Below are positions 37,465-46,502 of a stretch of 64,000 bases of DNA, in pieces. The position numbers and the translations under genes were made by a program. Every line of letters starts with the position of its first letter. The stretch's first letter is position 1. This stretch comes from Nonomuraea roseoviolacea subsp. carminata (lineage in GTDB: Bacteria > Actinomycetota > Actinomycetes > Streptosporangiales > Streptosporangiaceae). The notes under the pieces are model-generated. The model made no database searches and was not told the origin of the DNA. It was given only the letters and a program-made list of their open reading frames with translations. The stretch spans positions 434,001 to 498,000 of the forward strand of contig NZ_JAMZEC010000001.1 of assembly GCF_024172185.1 (NCBI RefSeq), given 5' to 3'.

Positions 37465-38316
37465 TCAGCCGCGGCGGGCCAGGACGTGGAGCTGGGTGGC
37501 GATGTCGCGCAGCACGGGGTGACCGGCCGCGACCTGCTCCAGCGCGACCAGCGCCTCGGCCGCGCCGGGCTCGCCGTCGACCAGACGGCTGGGCACGAGG
37601 TCGGCGAAGACCCGCACGCCGTGCACGGCCCCCACCGCGAAACCCGTGGCCGCCAGCAGCTCGGACAGCGCCTCGGCGGTGTAGCGGCGCGGGGTGGGGT
37701 CGCGGTCGCCCCAGCGGCCCTCGGGGTCGGCCAGCGCGGCGCGCGCCTCGTCGAAGTGACCGGCCAGCGCGCGGTGGAGCGCCGCCGCGACCGGGTTGGC
37801 CGCCAGCACGCTCACCGCCCCGCCCCGGCGCAGCAGCCCCGCGACGGCGGTCATCGCGCCGATCGGGTCGTCGACGTACTCCAGCACGCTGTGGCACAGC
37901 ACCAGGTCGGCGTCGTCGTGGTCGAGCAGGTCGGCCAGGTCGGCGAGGTCGCCCTGGAGGCCGCGCACGCCGACGCCCTTCTCCTTGGCCCGGCGCTCCA
38001 GCGCGGCCAGCGAGTCGGGGCTCGGGTCGACGACCGTGACGGTGTGGCCCAGCTCGGCCAGCGGCACGGCGAACCCTCCGGTGCCGCCGCCGGCGTCGAC
38101 GATGTCGAGCCGCTCGCGCCCGGTGGTCTCGCCCAGCCGGGCCAGCTCGGCCAGCAGCGCGTCCCAGACGACGGCGGTCCGCACCGCCGGGGGCCTCGTG
38201 ACGCCTTCAGCTCGCAACCTCGGCTCGCCTCCTTCTCGCTCCTCCGACGCGCCCCAGCCTACGCCGTCCCACGCCTCCCACGTGCTGCCACGGGTGTCAT
38301 GCACACGGACCGTCAC
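37465..38316 (-). CDS. Class I SAM-dependent methyltransferase
   Basis: A Rossmann-fold methyltransferase of unknown substrate. Motif I is LDIVDAGGGTGGFAVPLAELG, the acidic end of strand 2 is VDPSPDSL, and motif II/III are DLVLCHSVLEYVDDP and LLRRGGAVSVLAAN. The start is uncertain. ATG 38316 gives 283 residues, while TTG 38217 with AGGAGG upstream gives 250 and begins LRAEGVTRPPAVRTAVVWDAL, where conservation seems to begin. It lies 57 bp upstream of dinB on the same strand and resembles an actinobacterial family often found there. Confidence 0.82.
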   Translation of the reverse strand: MTVRVHDTRGSTWEAWDGVGWGASEEREGGEPRLRAEGVTRPPAVRTAVVWDALLAELARLGETTGRERLDIVDAGGGTGGFAVPLAELGHTVTVVDPSPDSLAALERRAKEKGVGVRGLQGDLADLADLLDHDDADLVLCHSVLEYVDDPIGAMTAVAGLLRRGGAVSVLAANPVAAALHRALAGHFDEARAALADPEGRWGDRDPTPRRYTAEALSELLAATGFAVGAVHGVRVFADLVPSRLVDGEPGAAEALVALEQVAAGHPVLRDIATQLHVLARRG

Positions 38317-38436
38317 GGCGCGGAGGTGAGAGGAGCGGGCGCACGGCGTGGACGGGCGCCGTGCATCTCGGCGCCGGGACCGGCGGACGGGCGCCGGACG
38401 TCATACCACCGAAGCCGGCGGACGGGCGCCGGGCCG

Positions 38437-39273
38437 TCACGGCACCGGGGCCGGGCGCAGGGCGCGGACCACGGCGGCCGGGTCGGCGGCGAAGAACCGC
38501 ACGGACGTGACCTCGGCCCGGCCCCCGAGCGGGCGCACGACGGTGACGGGCGCGCTCAGCTCGACGGCCACGTTGGTCTGGGACCCCACCGCGACCCGCA
38601 GCCGCCCGTCCTCCACCGCGACCACGCGCTTCTCGTCGTACGAGCGCGCCACCGCGGCCGAGGCGATCAGCTCGCGGGGTACCCGGAGGTCGAGGTACTC
38701 GCCGTACCGGACGCGCAGCTCGTCGCGGCTCACCAGGTGCGGCCGCAACGCGCAGGAGGCGACCAGGGCCAGGGCGAACAGCACCCCGTACGCGTCGATC
38801 AGCAGCACCGGCAACCGGACCGCGGCGGGCACCCCGAAGGAGACGAGCAGCAGGTCCACCACGACGGTCTCCACGGCCAGCGCGAAGGCGAGGACGAGCT
38901 GGAGCGCCGCCTGCTCCCCCGCGTACGGGCCGGCGACGGCGCCCGGCGGCACCCGCGGACGGCCGCGCCGCGCCACGAACAGGACGAGGGCCGCCACGCC
39001 CCGCGCCTCCAGCACCACCAGCCTGCGCACCACCGGCGGCACCAGGGCGTCGAGGGTGGCCGACAGCGCGGCCCGCCGGCCCGCCCCCGCGCGGCGCCCG
39101 GCCAGGTACAGCCGGCCGGCGACGGCCGCCTCCAGCGCGAACACCAGCGCCGCGGCCGTCTCCGCGCCCGCGAGCAGGACGGCCGGCGGGCGGATCCCCG
39201 ACACGAGCAGCACGGCCAGCAGGCACTCGGCGGGCACGGCGGCGTACAGCGCGGCACGCGCGATCCTCAGCAT
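38437..39273 (-). CDS. Hypothetical membrane protein
   Basis: A 278-residue protein that I do not recognise. It has about five hydrophobic segments: residues 5-30, 32-52, 115-135 (weak), 150-172 and 180-205. A C-terminal soluble part of about 90 residues (SRDELRVRYGEYLDLRVPREL onward) has alternating beta-like sequence. The ATG at 39273 has a weak GGGGGCGG upstream. It follows the MerR gene on the same strand with 55 bp between, so the two may be co-transcribed and the membrane protein may be a MerR target. Confidence 0.65.
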   Translation of the reverse strand: MLRIARAALYAAVPAECLLAVLLVSGIRPPAVLLAGAETAAALVFALEAAVAGRLYLAGRRAGAGRRAALSATLDALVPPVVRRLVVLEARGVAALVLFVARRGRPRVPPGAVAGPYAGEQAALQLVLAFALAVETVVVDLLLVSFGVPAAVRLPVLLIDAYGVLFALALVASCALRPHLVSRDELRVRYGEYLDLRVPRELIASAAVARSYDEKRVVAVEDGRLRVAVGSQTNVAVELSAPVTVVRPLGGRAEVTSVRFFAADPAAVVRALRPAPVP

Positions 39274-39328
39274 GACGCGGCCGCCCCCGGGCCGCGGCCC
39301 CCGCCACGCCGCCCGCTCCCCCGGGACC

Positions 39329-40213
39329 TCAGCATGACGCCCGCTCGCGCAGCCGCTCCATGAGCAGCCGCAGCACCTCGGCCTGCGCGGGCGCCATCTC
39401 CCCCGCGAACGTCCCCAGCCACCGCTCGCCGTCCGCCACCGGCGAGCCGCCGGCCGGTGAACCACCCGCCGTTGAGGTGCCCGCCATTGAGTCGCCCGCC
39501 AGCGCGCCACCCGCCGTTGAGGTGCCCGCCATTGAGCCGCCCACCGGCGAGGCGCCCGCCGCGTCACGGCTGTGCTCGATCATCGCCGCGGCCATCGCGT
39601 CCGGGATGTGCACGGCCAGGTCGGCGGCGAGCCCGGCCACCCGGGGGTCGTCCGGGTCGGCCGCGGCGAGGTCGTCCAGCCGCCGGTAGAGGTCGAGCCC
39701 GCGGGCGAGCATGCCGGGCTCGGTGAGCGGCCGCATCAGCTCGACCACCGCGTTCTCACCCTCGGGGCCACCCATGGCACTGGCCAGCGTCAGCATCTGG
39801 CGGTCGAGCTCGGCGAAGCGCGACCCGTCGAGGGACAGCTCGCGCAGCAGGCCGGCCATGTCGGCCGACATGAGCGTGCCGGACCCCTCCTCGACGCGGG
39901 CGAGCAGCGCGGCCAGCCGGGCCCGCCTGGCCGCGATCGCCTCCTGCTCCCTGGCGAGGTCGGCGTCCAGCTCCTGGAGCACCTCGCGCAGGTCGCGACC
40001 GTCGTCGTCGGCCAGCGCGTCGCGCAGCTCGTCGAGGGAGAGCCCCAGCCGGGCGAGCTGCCGGACGCGGGCCAGGGCCACCGCGTCCGCGAGCCGGTAC
40101 TCGCGGTAGCCGTTGGCCTGCCGCGCCGGCTCGGGAAGCAGGCCGATGTGGTGGTAGTGGCGCACGGTCCGGGTGGACACCCCGACCAGCGCGGCGAGTT
40201 CGCCGATCCTCAT
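39329..40213 (-). CDS. MerR-family transcriptional regulator
   Basis: A 294-residue regulator. The N-terminal winged helix-turn-helix is canonical (MRIGELAALVGVSTRTVRHYHHIGLLPEP, then GYREYRLADAVALARVRQL). A dimerisation helix follows (about 75-108) and a C-terminal effector domain of TipA-like length but without recognisable Cys ligands. Residues about 222-262 are a Gly/Ser/Ala/Thr insertion with a 15-residue repeat (ALAGDSMAGTSTAGG). The ATG at 40213 starts directly with the HTH, as usual. Confidence 0.9.
   Translation of the reverse strand: MRIGELAALVGVSTRTVRHYHHIGLLPEPARQANGYREYRLADAVALARVRQLARLGLSLDELRDALADDDGRDLREVLQELDADLAREQEAIAARRARLAALLARVEEGSGTLMSADMAGLLRELSLDGSRFAELDRQMLTLASAMGGPEGENAVVELMRPLTEPGMLARGLDLYRRLDDLAAADPDDPRVAGLAADLAVHIPDAMAAAMIEHSRDAAGASPVGGSMAGTSTAGGALAGDSMAGTSTAGGSPAGGSPVADGERWLGTFAGEMAPAQAEVLRLLMERLRERASC
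39462..39536 (-). repeat. 45-bp period in-frame repeat in the merR gene
   Basis: A 30-bp sequence at 39462-39491 is repeated exactly at 39507-39536, with period 45 bp. It encodes the repeated SMAGTSTAGG segment of the regulator. Confidence 0.85.
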
Positions 40214-40266
40214 GCCTCAATGAGACACGTTGACGTCGCGTGAAGGTCAACTCCGCGCGACGGCCC

Positions 40267-40677
40267 CTACAGGGTGAGGCTGGGCTTGAGCTGCTTGAAG
40301 CGGGCCAGCAGCCCGTTGACGAACTGCGGCGACTCGTCCGTGGACAGCTCGCCGGCCAGGTGCACCCACTCGCTGATGACCACGCCCTCGGGCACGTCGG
40401 GCATCCAGAGCAGCTCGTACGTGCCGCCACGCAGGAGGTTGCGGTCGACCGCGGGCATGCGCTCGAGGGTCCAGCCCTCGGCGTAGGTGGTGATCAGCTC
40501 GTCGATGCGCGCCTGGTGCCGGGCGACGCCCTCGACGAGGGCCGAGGTGTACTCGTTGACCGGCGGCTCCTGCCGCTCCACCCGCTCGGCGAGGATCTTG
40601 AGAGGATCCTCGCCGCGGATCTCGGACTCGAAGAGGATGTCCAGCGCGCGCCTGCGTGCCTTGCCCCGTGCCGACAC
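40267..40677 (-). CDS. nusB: Transcription antitermination protein NusB
   Basis: A 136-residue all-helical protein that binds boxA RNA with NusE/S10 in rRNA antitermination. KARRRALDILFESEIRG at the N-terminus, and AVDRNLLRGGTYELLW and VVISEWVHLAGELSTDESPQFVNGLLARF at the C-terminus, are the family motifs. The GTG start at 40677 lies one base after the efp stop, so it is co-translated with efp. Confidence 0.96.
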   Translation of the reverse strand: MSARGKARRRALDILFESEIRGEDPLKILAERVERQEPPVNEYTSALVEGVARHQARIDELITTYAEGWTLERMPAVDRNLLRGGTYELLWMPDVPEGVVISEWVHLAGELSTDESPQFVNGLLARFKQLKPSLTL

Positions 40678-40678
40678 C

Positions 40679-41239
40679 TCAGGCCCGGCCGAGGTATTCG
40701 CCGCTGCGGGTGTCGACCTTGACCTTCTCGCCGGTGGTGATGAACAGCGGCACCTTGATCTCGGCGCCGGTCTCCAGCGTGGCCGGCTTGGTGCCGCCGG
40801 TGGAGCGGTCGCCCTGCAGGCCGGGCTCGGTGTTGGAGATGGTCAGCTCGACCGCGGCGGGCAGGTCGACGTAGAGCGCGGCGCCCTCGTTGAAGGCGAC
40901 CGTGGCCAGGGTGTTCTCCAGCATGTAGTTGGCGGCGTCGCCGACCGTGCCGGCGGACACGTTGACCATGTCGTAGGTCTCGGTGTCCATGAACACGAAG
41001 TCGTCGCCGTCGCGGTAGGAGTACTGCATCTCGCGCTTGTCGACGTTGGCCACGTCGACCTTCACGCCGGCGTTGAAGGTCTTGTCCACGACCTTGCCGG
41101 ACAGGACGTTCTTGAGCTTGGTGCGCACGAACGCACCGCCCTTGCCCGGCTTGACGTGCTGGAACTCCACAACGGCCCACAGCTCTCCGCCGTCGAGCTT
41201 CAGCACCATGCCGTTCTTGAGGTCGTTGGTCGTCGCCAC
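40679..41239 (-). CDS. efp: Translation elongation factor P
   Basis: Relieves ribosome stalling at polyproline stretches by contacting the peptidyl-tRNA. Three OB-like domains are present in 186 residues. The tip loop is [15 protein letters not shown] with Lys33, the residue that is modified in some bacteria; no modification gene is seen nearby. GTG at 41239 has GGGAG 7 bases upstream and gives the usual (V/M)[12 protein letters not shown] start. It stands in the common order peptidase-efp-nusB. The Pro-rich proteins in this window (FtsL, the pseudokinase, the 803-aa protein) would be natural clients. Confidence 0.97.
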   Translation of the reverse strand: MATTNDLKNGMVLKLDGGELWAVVEFQHVKPGKGGAFVRTKLKNVLSGKVVDKTFNAGVKVDVANVDKREMQYSYRDGDDFVFMDTETYDMVNVSAGTVGDAANYMLENTLATVAFNEGAALYVDLPAAVELTISNTEPGLQGDRSTGGTKPATLETGAEIKVPLFITTGEKVKVDTRSGEYLGRA

Positions 41240-41264
41240 TCGTTTTCTCCCGCGTGCGGCCGCT

Positions 41265-42314
41265 CTAAAGGACGAGCAGCTCCTTGGTCGTCTTCGTGAG
41301 GAGTTCCGGCTCGCCCTCACGTGTCACGAGGGTGTCCTCGATGCGAACGCCGCCCTGACCGGGCAGGTAGACCCCGGGCTCGACGGTGATCGGAACTCGA
41401 TCCTCTAGTCTACCGGTCCGTGACGGGCCCAGGAACGGCTCCTCGTGGATCTCCAGGCCGACGCCGTGGCCCAGGCCGTGCCGGAAGTGGCCGCCGTGAC
41501 CGGCGCGCTCGATGACGGAGCGGGCCGCCGCGTCCACCTCGCGGACGTCGGCGCCGGGGGCGAGCGCCTCGCGGCCCGCGCGCTGGGCGGCGGCGACGAG
41601 GTCGTACAGCTCGCGCTGCCAGGCGGCGGGCTCGCCGAGGGACACGGTGCGGGTCATGTCGGCGTGGTAGCCCTCGTAGACCGCGCCGAAGTCGAGGGTG
41701 ACCAGGTCGCCCGCCATGAGCGGCCGGCCGGTGGGGACGTGGTGCGGCACTGAGCCGTTCTCGCCGGCCGCGACGATGGTCTCGAACGAGGGACGCGCGG
41801 CGCCGAGCTCGGCCATGCGCGCCTCCAGGACGCGGGCGACCTCGCGCTCGGTCATGCCGGGCCGGATGGCGCCGCAGATGTCGGCGAAGGCCTGGTCGGT
41901 GATGGCGCAGGCGGTGCGCAGCAGCTCCAGCTCGTCCTCGTCCTTGACGGCGCGCAGCCCCTCGACGACGTGCTCCAGGGGGACGAGCGCGTCGCCGCCG
42001 AGGCGGTCGAGCAGCCGCCGGTACGTGGCGACGCTCATGCTCGCGGCCTCGATGCCCGTGCCCGGCACGGCCAGCGCCCCGGCCGTGTCGACGGCCTCGA
42101 CGACCGGCACGTCCAGGGCCTGGGCCCGCTCCACGTACCGGTTGTCGGTGGCCAGCCGCGCCGAGCCGTCGGCCCCGACGAGCACGGCGGCGTTGGAGCT
42201 GTCGAGACCGGTCAGGTAGCGCACGTTGACGCGGGAGGTGACGAGGAGGGTCTCGACGCCGTGGGCGGGCAGTGCCGCGGCCAGCCTGGCCCGCCGCTCG
42301 GAGAGGATCGTCAT
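41265..42314 (-). CDS. M24-family Xaa-Pro peptidase
   Basis: A 349-residue pita-bread-fold metallopeptidase (PepQ/aminopeptidase P type). The N-terminal creatinase-like domain covers 1-120. The five metal ligands are visible: Asp in [11 protein letters not shown], Asp in YHADMTRT, His in [12 protein letters not shown], Glu in [11 protein letters not shown] and Glu in GGVRIEDTL. The ATG at 42314 comes 14 bp after the pseudokinase stop, and the gene ends 25 bp before efp, so the three probably form one transcript. Confidence 0.93.
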   Translation of the reverse strand: MTILSERRARLAAALPAHGVETLLVTSRVNVRYLTGLDSSNAAVLVGADGSARLATDNRYVERAQALDVPVVEAVDTAGALAVPGTGIEAASMSVATYRRLLDRLGGDALVPLEHVVEGLRAVKDEDELELLRTACAITDQAFADICGAIRPGMTEREVARVLEARMAELGAARPSFETIVAAGENGSVPHHVPTGRPLMAGDLVTLDFGAVYEGYHADMTRTVSLGEPAAWQRELYDLVAAAQRAGREALAPGADVREVDAAARSVIERAGHGGHFRHGLGHGVGLEIHEEPFLGPSRTGRLEDRVPITVEPGVYLPGQGGVRIEDTLVTREGEPELLTKTTKELLVL

Positions 42315-42328
42315 GGCGTCAATGTACG

Positions 42329-43939
42329 TCAGAGCCGCCAGTCGCCCAGGAAGTCGGGCAGCGGTCCCGAGGTCGGCACCTCGCCCCGGGCCTGGGCGGC
42401 CCTCAGCTCGGCCATGACCTCCTTGATCTGGTCGCGGCCCTTGGCGTCGCGGCCCCGCTCGAAGCTCTTGGCCGCCTTCCTGAGCTTCTTGCGGGCGTCG
42501 TCGGCGAGGCGCGGGTTCACGTCGCCGACGGACCGCTGGGCCGTCAGGGCGTTGTCGAAGGCCCACAGCCACGCCGACCACCCGCCCGGCGGTACGGCGC
42601 CGCTGCTCAGCGTGGCCTTGGGCTGGGCGGTCTCCTGGAGGGAGGTGGGCGCGGGCGACGGGGTGACGATCCGGGCGGTGCTCGGCGGGGCCGTGGTCGG
42701 CTCGAAGGTGGGGATGTCGGGGGTCTCGATCGTGGTGACCGGGGTCGGGGTGGGGGCGGCGGTGGGCGTCCCCTGGGAGCCGCCCCACACCACGAACGCG
42801 ACGGTGACGGCCGCGATCACCGCGAGCGCGACGCCGAGCTGCAGGAAGAGCTTGCGGTTGGAGGCGGGTTCGCGGCCCTCGGACGGGAGCGCGTCGTAGA
42901 CGGCGGTGTCTCCGGCGCGCGGCGGCTGGTGCGGCCCTCCGCCGGGCGGCGCGGGCAGCGGGCCCGTCGCGTGCGGGCCCACCGCGTGCGGGGACGCGCC
43001 ATGTGGGGATGCGCCCTGCGGGGACGCGCCATGTGGGGATGCGCCATGTGGGGATGCGCCCTGCGGGGACGCGCCGTGCGGGGAAGCCGCCGGGCCGGTC
43101 GGCGGCGCGCCGTACGGGGCCGCGGACTCGGCGGTCGGCGGCGCGGCGGCGGCCGGCGGGGGCGTCTGGGGGCGGGGGCGGGCGATGGCCGCCAGCGCCC
43201 GCCGTACCGGCTCGCCGCCGGAGGGCCGGGCGGCGGGGTCGGCGGCGAGCATCGACAGCACAAGCCGGTCCAGCTCGGCGGGCACCTCCGCGCGGTGGCG
43301 GCTCGGCGGCACGGGCTCGACGCTCCGCCCCTCCTCCGGGGCCTCCTCGTACGGCGGGCGGCCGCACAGCAGCTCGTAGCACATGCAGCCCAGGCCGTAC
43401 AGGTCCGACGCCGCCTCGGCCGGGCGGCCCGCGGCCTGCTCGGGAGCGGTGTACCGGGTGGGCGGGACGGCGATCCCCGCCACCCCGAACCCGACGACCT
43501 TGAGCACCCCGCTGCCGGCCCGGCGGAAGCTGCCCGGGTTGACCTGCCCGTGGACCACGCCGACCCGGTGGGCGGCGTCCAGCCCGGCGGCGGCCTGCCC
43601 GACGAGGTCGCACGCCTCGGTCACGGGCAGCGGCCCGCGCGTGGCCAGCTCCTCGCCCAGGCTCTCACCGCCGAGGAACTCGGTCACGAGGTACGGCGTG
43701 CCGTCCTCGTCGCCCACGTCGAGCACCATGGCGACGTTGGGGTGGATGACCCGGGCCACGGCCTCGGCGTGCCGCTGGAGCGCCTCCCGGGAGGCGGCTC
43801 CGGACCGGAGCAGCTTCACCGCCACGGTCCAGTCGGCGCGTGTGTCGTACCCCCGCCACACCTCTCCCATCGGCCCGTTGCCGATGCGCTCGTCGAGCCG
43901 GTACCGGCCAGCGACCATGGACGGCGCTTCGTCCGACAT
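42329..43939 (-). CDS. Membrane-anchored Ser/Thr pseudokinase
   Basis: A 536-residue protein with a Hanks-type kinase fold that lacks catalytic residues. The Gly-rich loop (GNGPMGEVW, 20-28) and the ATP-site Lys42 (VAVKLL) are kept. The HRD catalytic loop reads H130-G-Q-V-N-P-G-S, with Asp, Lys and Asn all replaced, and DFG reads G150-F-G. APEQ (165-168) is retained. It is therefore probably inactive as a phosphotransferase and acts as a binding or scaffold domain. A Pro/Ala/His-rich linker with seven GASPH/GASPQ units follows, then one transmembrane helix (about 380-400) and a ~130-residue outer region rich in Thr/Pro, ending in a short helical domain. The ATG at 43939 has GGCGGGGAT upstream. 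Confidence 0.87.
   Translation of the reverse strand: MSDEAPSMVAGRYRLDERIGNGPMGEVWRGYDTRADWTVAVKLLRSGAASREALQRHAEAVARVIHPNVAMVLDVGDEDGTPYLVTEFLGGESLGEELATRGPLPVTEACDLVGQAAAGLDAAHRVGVVHGQVNPGSFRRAGSGVLKVVGFGVAGIAVPPTRYTAPEQAAGRPAEAASDLYGLGCMCYELLCGRPPYEEAPEEGRSVEPVPPSRHRAEVPAELDRLVLSMLAADPAARPSGGEPVRRALAAIARPRPQTPPPAAAAPPTAESAAPYGAPPTGPAASPHGASPQGASPHGASPHGASPQGASPHGASPHAVGPHATGPLPAPPGGGPHQPPRAGDTAVYDALPSEGREPASNRKLFLQLGVALAVIAAVTVAFVVWGGSQGTPTAAPTPTPVTTIETPDIPTFEPTTAPPSTARIVTPSPAPTSLQETAQPKATLSSGAVPPGGWSAWLWAFDNALTAQRSVGDVNPRLADDARKKLRKAAKSFERGRDAKGRDQIKEVMAELRAAQARGEVPTSGPLPDFLGDWRL
42987..43091 (-). repeat. 15-bp tandem repeat, seven units, in the pseudokinase gene
   Basis: Seven consecutive 15-bp units of the type ATGTGGGGATGCGCC or CTGCGGGGACGCGCC encode GASPH/GASPQ pentapeptides just before the membrane helix. 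Several copies are identical, indicating recent expansion. Confidence 0.9.
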
Positions 43940-44244
43940 ATCCCCGCCAATAACTCCAGAAACGGCATTTTCGACCAACCATAGGGCCCCAGCCGTCCTC
44001 CGATGTCCCGATTGCGCGGCCTGCCGGCGGGAGACGTGTTTCCGCGCACCTCGGGACCGCCCCTTCGCGACATCCCCGACACTGGCGGGCTTCCGGAACC
44101 AGGGGCGCGGCCCGGGAGAGCGTTCCGCCCTCCGAGACGCCGCGCGGCGACGTGAGGGGGGGGCTCCGGGGAGCAGGGCGATGACGGTGTCCCGGAACCC
44201 CCACGAGGACGCCCCCGGCGCCGGAGAACCGGCCGCCCCACGAG
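43940..44244. other. Gap between the monooxygenase and pseudokinase genes
   Basis: 305 bases with no recognisable gene on either strand. The pseudokinase promoter should lie near 43950-44000, where an A/T-richer stretch (AATAACTCCAGAAACGGCATTTT) occurs, but no reliable hexamers were identified. No terminator hairpin with a good stem was found after the monooxygenase. Confidence 0.4.
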
Positions 44245-45501
44245 TCACCCACGGCTGGTGAGCCGGGGGCTCCTGCGGGCGAAGGCGGGGGCGTGCTCGG
44301 GCCGGGGCCCGAAGCCGACGAACCGGGCCGGGATCATGCGCAGCCACGGGAACACGCGCACGAGGAGGAGCAGGGACCTGGGCGGCCCGGACCTCCTGCC
44401 CGGGGCCCGCATCTCGAACATGGCACGCTGGAGCAGCCGCTGGGCGCCCTGGACGATCACGGTGGGCGGTTGCCTGCGCCGCTGGACGGCCGCCAGGTCG
44501 GCGACGGTGACGGCGTGCCGCCGCAGGGGCCCGGCCAGCAGGGCGGCGGTGGCCACCGCGTCCTGGATGGCGAGGTTGATGCCCACGCCCCCGGCGGGCG
44601 ACATGGCGTGCGCGGCGTCGCCGATGAGCAGCAGGCCGTCGCGGTACCAGCGCCGCAGCCGGTTCAGCTTGACGTCGAGCACGTGGACGTCGTCCATGCT
44701 CGCGAGCTGGTCCACCCGGTCGGCGAAGTCGGGGCGCAGCCGGGCGATCCGCTCGCGGAAGCGCTCGATCCCCTCCCGGCGCAGCCGCGCGTCGGAGCCC
44801 TTGGCGGTGAGGTAGGCCACCTGGTAGTAGTCCGGGCGGGTCAGGCACAGCAGCAGCTCGCCACCCCGCGCGACCGGCGTCACCCCGGCCGGGGCGCTCC
44901 GTTCGGCGGGCGGCCGGGGCAGGCGGAACCACCACACGTCGAACGGCACCCGGAACTCCCGGGGCGTCAGCCGCGCCTCCCGGCGCAGCGTGGAGTGCCT
45001 GCCGTCGCAGCCCACGGTCAGCTCGGCGCGGATCTCCCCTTCCCGGCCGTCCGCGGCGCGGTAGCGGACGCCGACGACCCGGTCGCCGTCCCTGACCAGC
45101 CCGGTGGCCTCCGTCTCCATGCGCAGCGTGAACCCGGGCTCCTCGCCGGCGGCCTCGGCCAGCAGGTTGAGCAGGTCCCACTGGGGCACCATCGCGATGT
45201 GGTCGTAGGGCGCGGGCAGCGCCGCGAAGTCGCCCAGCGTCACCAGTTCGCCGTCGGGGGTGGGGAGCGCGAGGTTGCCCAGGCGGCTCTGCGGCAGGGC
45301 CCGGAAGGCCGCCCCGAGGCCGAGTTCGTCCATGAGCCGGATGGTGGCGGGGTGGACGGTGTCGCCCCGGAAGTCGCGCAGGAAGTCGCCGTGCTTCTCC
45401 AGCACGGTGACCTCGACGCCCGCCCGGGCGAGCAGCAGTCCCAGCATCATCCCGGCCGGGCCGCCGCCGCACACCAGGACGCCGGTCTTCTCGACGGTCA
45501 T
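44245..45501 (-). CDS. FAD-dependent aromatic hydroxylase-type monooxygenase
   Basis: A 418-residue class A flavoprotein monooxygenase (PHBH/UbiH fold) that probably hydroxylates an aromatic or polyketide substrate using NAD(P)H and O2. FAD motifs are GVLVCGGGPAGMMLGLLLARAG at the N-terminus, CDGRHSTLRREA (DG motif) in the middle and LLLIGDAAHAMSPAGGVGINLAIQDA (GD motif) late. The C-terminal tail has an Arg/Pro-rich segment. The ATG at 45501 has GAGG 6 bases upstream. It is divergent from a TetR regulator with palindromes in between, which suggests substrate-induced control, for example in detoxification. The substrate is unknown. Confidence 0.9.
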   Translation of the reverse strand: MTVEKTGVLVCGGGPAGMMLGLLLARAGVEVTVLEKHGDFLRDFRGDTVHPATIRLMDELGLGAAFRALPQSRLGNLALPTPDGELVTLGDFAALPAPYDHIAMVPQWDLLNLLAEAAGEEPGFTLRMETEATGLVRDGDRVVGVRYRAADGREGEIRAELTVGCDGRHSTLRREARLTPREFRVPFDVWWFRLPRPPAERSAPAGVTPVARGGELLLCLTRPDYYQVAYLTAKGSDARLRREGIERFRERIARLRPDFADRVDQLASMDDVHVLDVKLNRLRRWYRDGLLLIGDAAHAMSPAGGVGINLAIQDAVATAALLAGPLRRHAVTVADLAAVQRRRQPPTVIVQGAQRLLQRAMFEMRAPGRRSGPPRSLLLLVRVFPWLRMIPARFVGFGPRPEHAPAFARRSPRLTSRG

Positions 45502-45545
45502 GACAGTCCTCTCTCCTGCGGGTCGCGCCTGATCCTCGTCGAAAT

Positions 45546-45574
45546 TCATCAAATGATGAGTCTCTACTTGAGAC
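45546..45574. promoter_or_regulatory. Two adjacent palindromes between the monooxygenase and tetR genes
   Basis: TCATCA-AA-TGATGA (45546-45559, 6-2-6) is immediately followed by GTCTC-TACTT-GAGAC (45560-45574, 5-5-5). They lie in the AT-richest part of the 118-bp divergent intergenic region. They are good candidates for operators of the neighbouring TetR-family protein. Confidence 0.6.
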
Positions 45575-45619
45575 GATACACACATGAGGTTCAGATAGGA
45601 AGCGGTACCATCTCCGTCC

Positions 45620-46393
45620 ATGGACAGGGCGCTGGTCGAAGCCGCGCTGGCGGCAGCCGAGCGGCACGGCAAGGACGTGGCCGAGGTTCCGTTGAGCGCG
45701 ATCGCGGCGGCGGCCGGCATCTCGCGCAGCACCCTGCTGCGCAGGCTCGGCGGGTCGCGGGTCACGCTGGACGAGGCGGTGCGGCGGGCCGGGGTGGACC
45801 CGGGCGGGCGCCCGCCGGTCCGGGAGCGGGCCATCGAGGCGGCGGCCACGCTGGTCGCCCGCGACGGGCTCGGCGCGGTCACCCTCGACGCCGTCGCCGC
45901 CGCCGCCCAGTGCTCGCCGACGAGCCTGCACGCCGTCTTCGGCGGCCGTGACGGCCTGATCGCCGGCGTGTTCGACCGGTACGTCCCGGTTCTCTATCTG
46001 GAGGCGCTGGCCGCCGATCCCCCGGAGTCCGTCGAGGACACCGTCCACGCCGTCTACCGCGCGCTGGCCGAGGCGTTCACCCGGGAGCCGCGGGTGCTGC
46101 CGGCCATCTTCGGCGACCTGTTCAGCCGCCCCGACGGCACGGCCGCCCGGATGCTGAAGGCCGGCCTGCCCCGGACGTTCGCCAGTATGAGCGCGCTGTT
46201 CACCGCGCAGATCGAGGCCGGCCGGCTGCGGCCGCTCCCCCTGCCGCTGCTCATCCAGCTCATGCTCGGCCCGATGGCGGCGCACATGCTGTTCCGCCCC
46301 GTCCTGGCGGACGCGCTCGGCGACGTCCTTCCTCCGGTGGACGAGGCCGCGCGGACATTCGCCGAGGCATTTCTCCGCGCCGCCGCGCCGTGA
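45620..46393 (+). CDS. TetR-family regulator with two N-terminal HTH segments
   Basis: A 257-residue regulator. A canonical TetR_N domain lies at about residues 66-115 (RERAIEAAATLVARDGLGAVTLDAV, then CSPTSLHAVFGGRDGLIAGVF). Ahead of it, residues 1-55 form a second, related HTH (ALVEAALAAAERHGKDVAEV, then LSAIAAAAGISRSTLLRRLGG). The C-terminal ligand domain (120-257) is helical and typical. The ATG at 45620 follows the operator region. It probably represses the divergent monooxygenase and itself. Most TetR proteins have one HTH; the duplicated form exists in some actinobacteria. Confidence 0.88.
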   Translation: MDRALVEAALAAAERHGKDVAEVPLSAIAAAAGISRSTLLRRLGGSRVTLDEAVRRAGVDPGGRPPVRERAIEAAATLVARDGLGAVTLDAVAAAAQCSPTSLHAVFGGRDGLIAGVFDRYVPVLYLEALAADPPESVEDTVHAVYRALAEAFTREPRVLPAIFGDLFSRPDGTAARMLKAGLPRTFASMSALFTAQIEAGRLRPLPLPLLIQLMLGPMAAHMLFRPVLADALGDVLPPVDEAARTFAEAFLRAAAP

Positions 46394-46502
46394 GCCGAGT
46401 TCTTTTCCCGTGCCCGGCTCCCAGTGATCCACAAGTGATCTCCAAGAACGCGCACACATTCTGAGGGCTGTCACCGACTTCTTCACGAAAGGAAAGAAGA
46501 AG

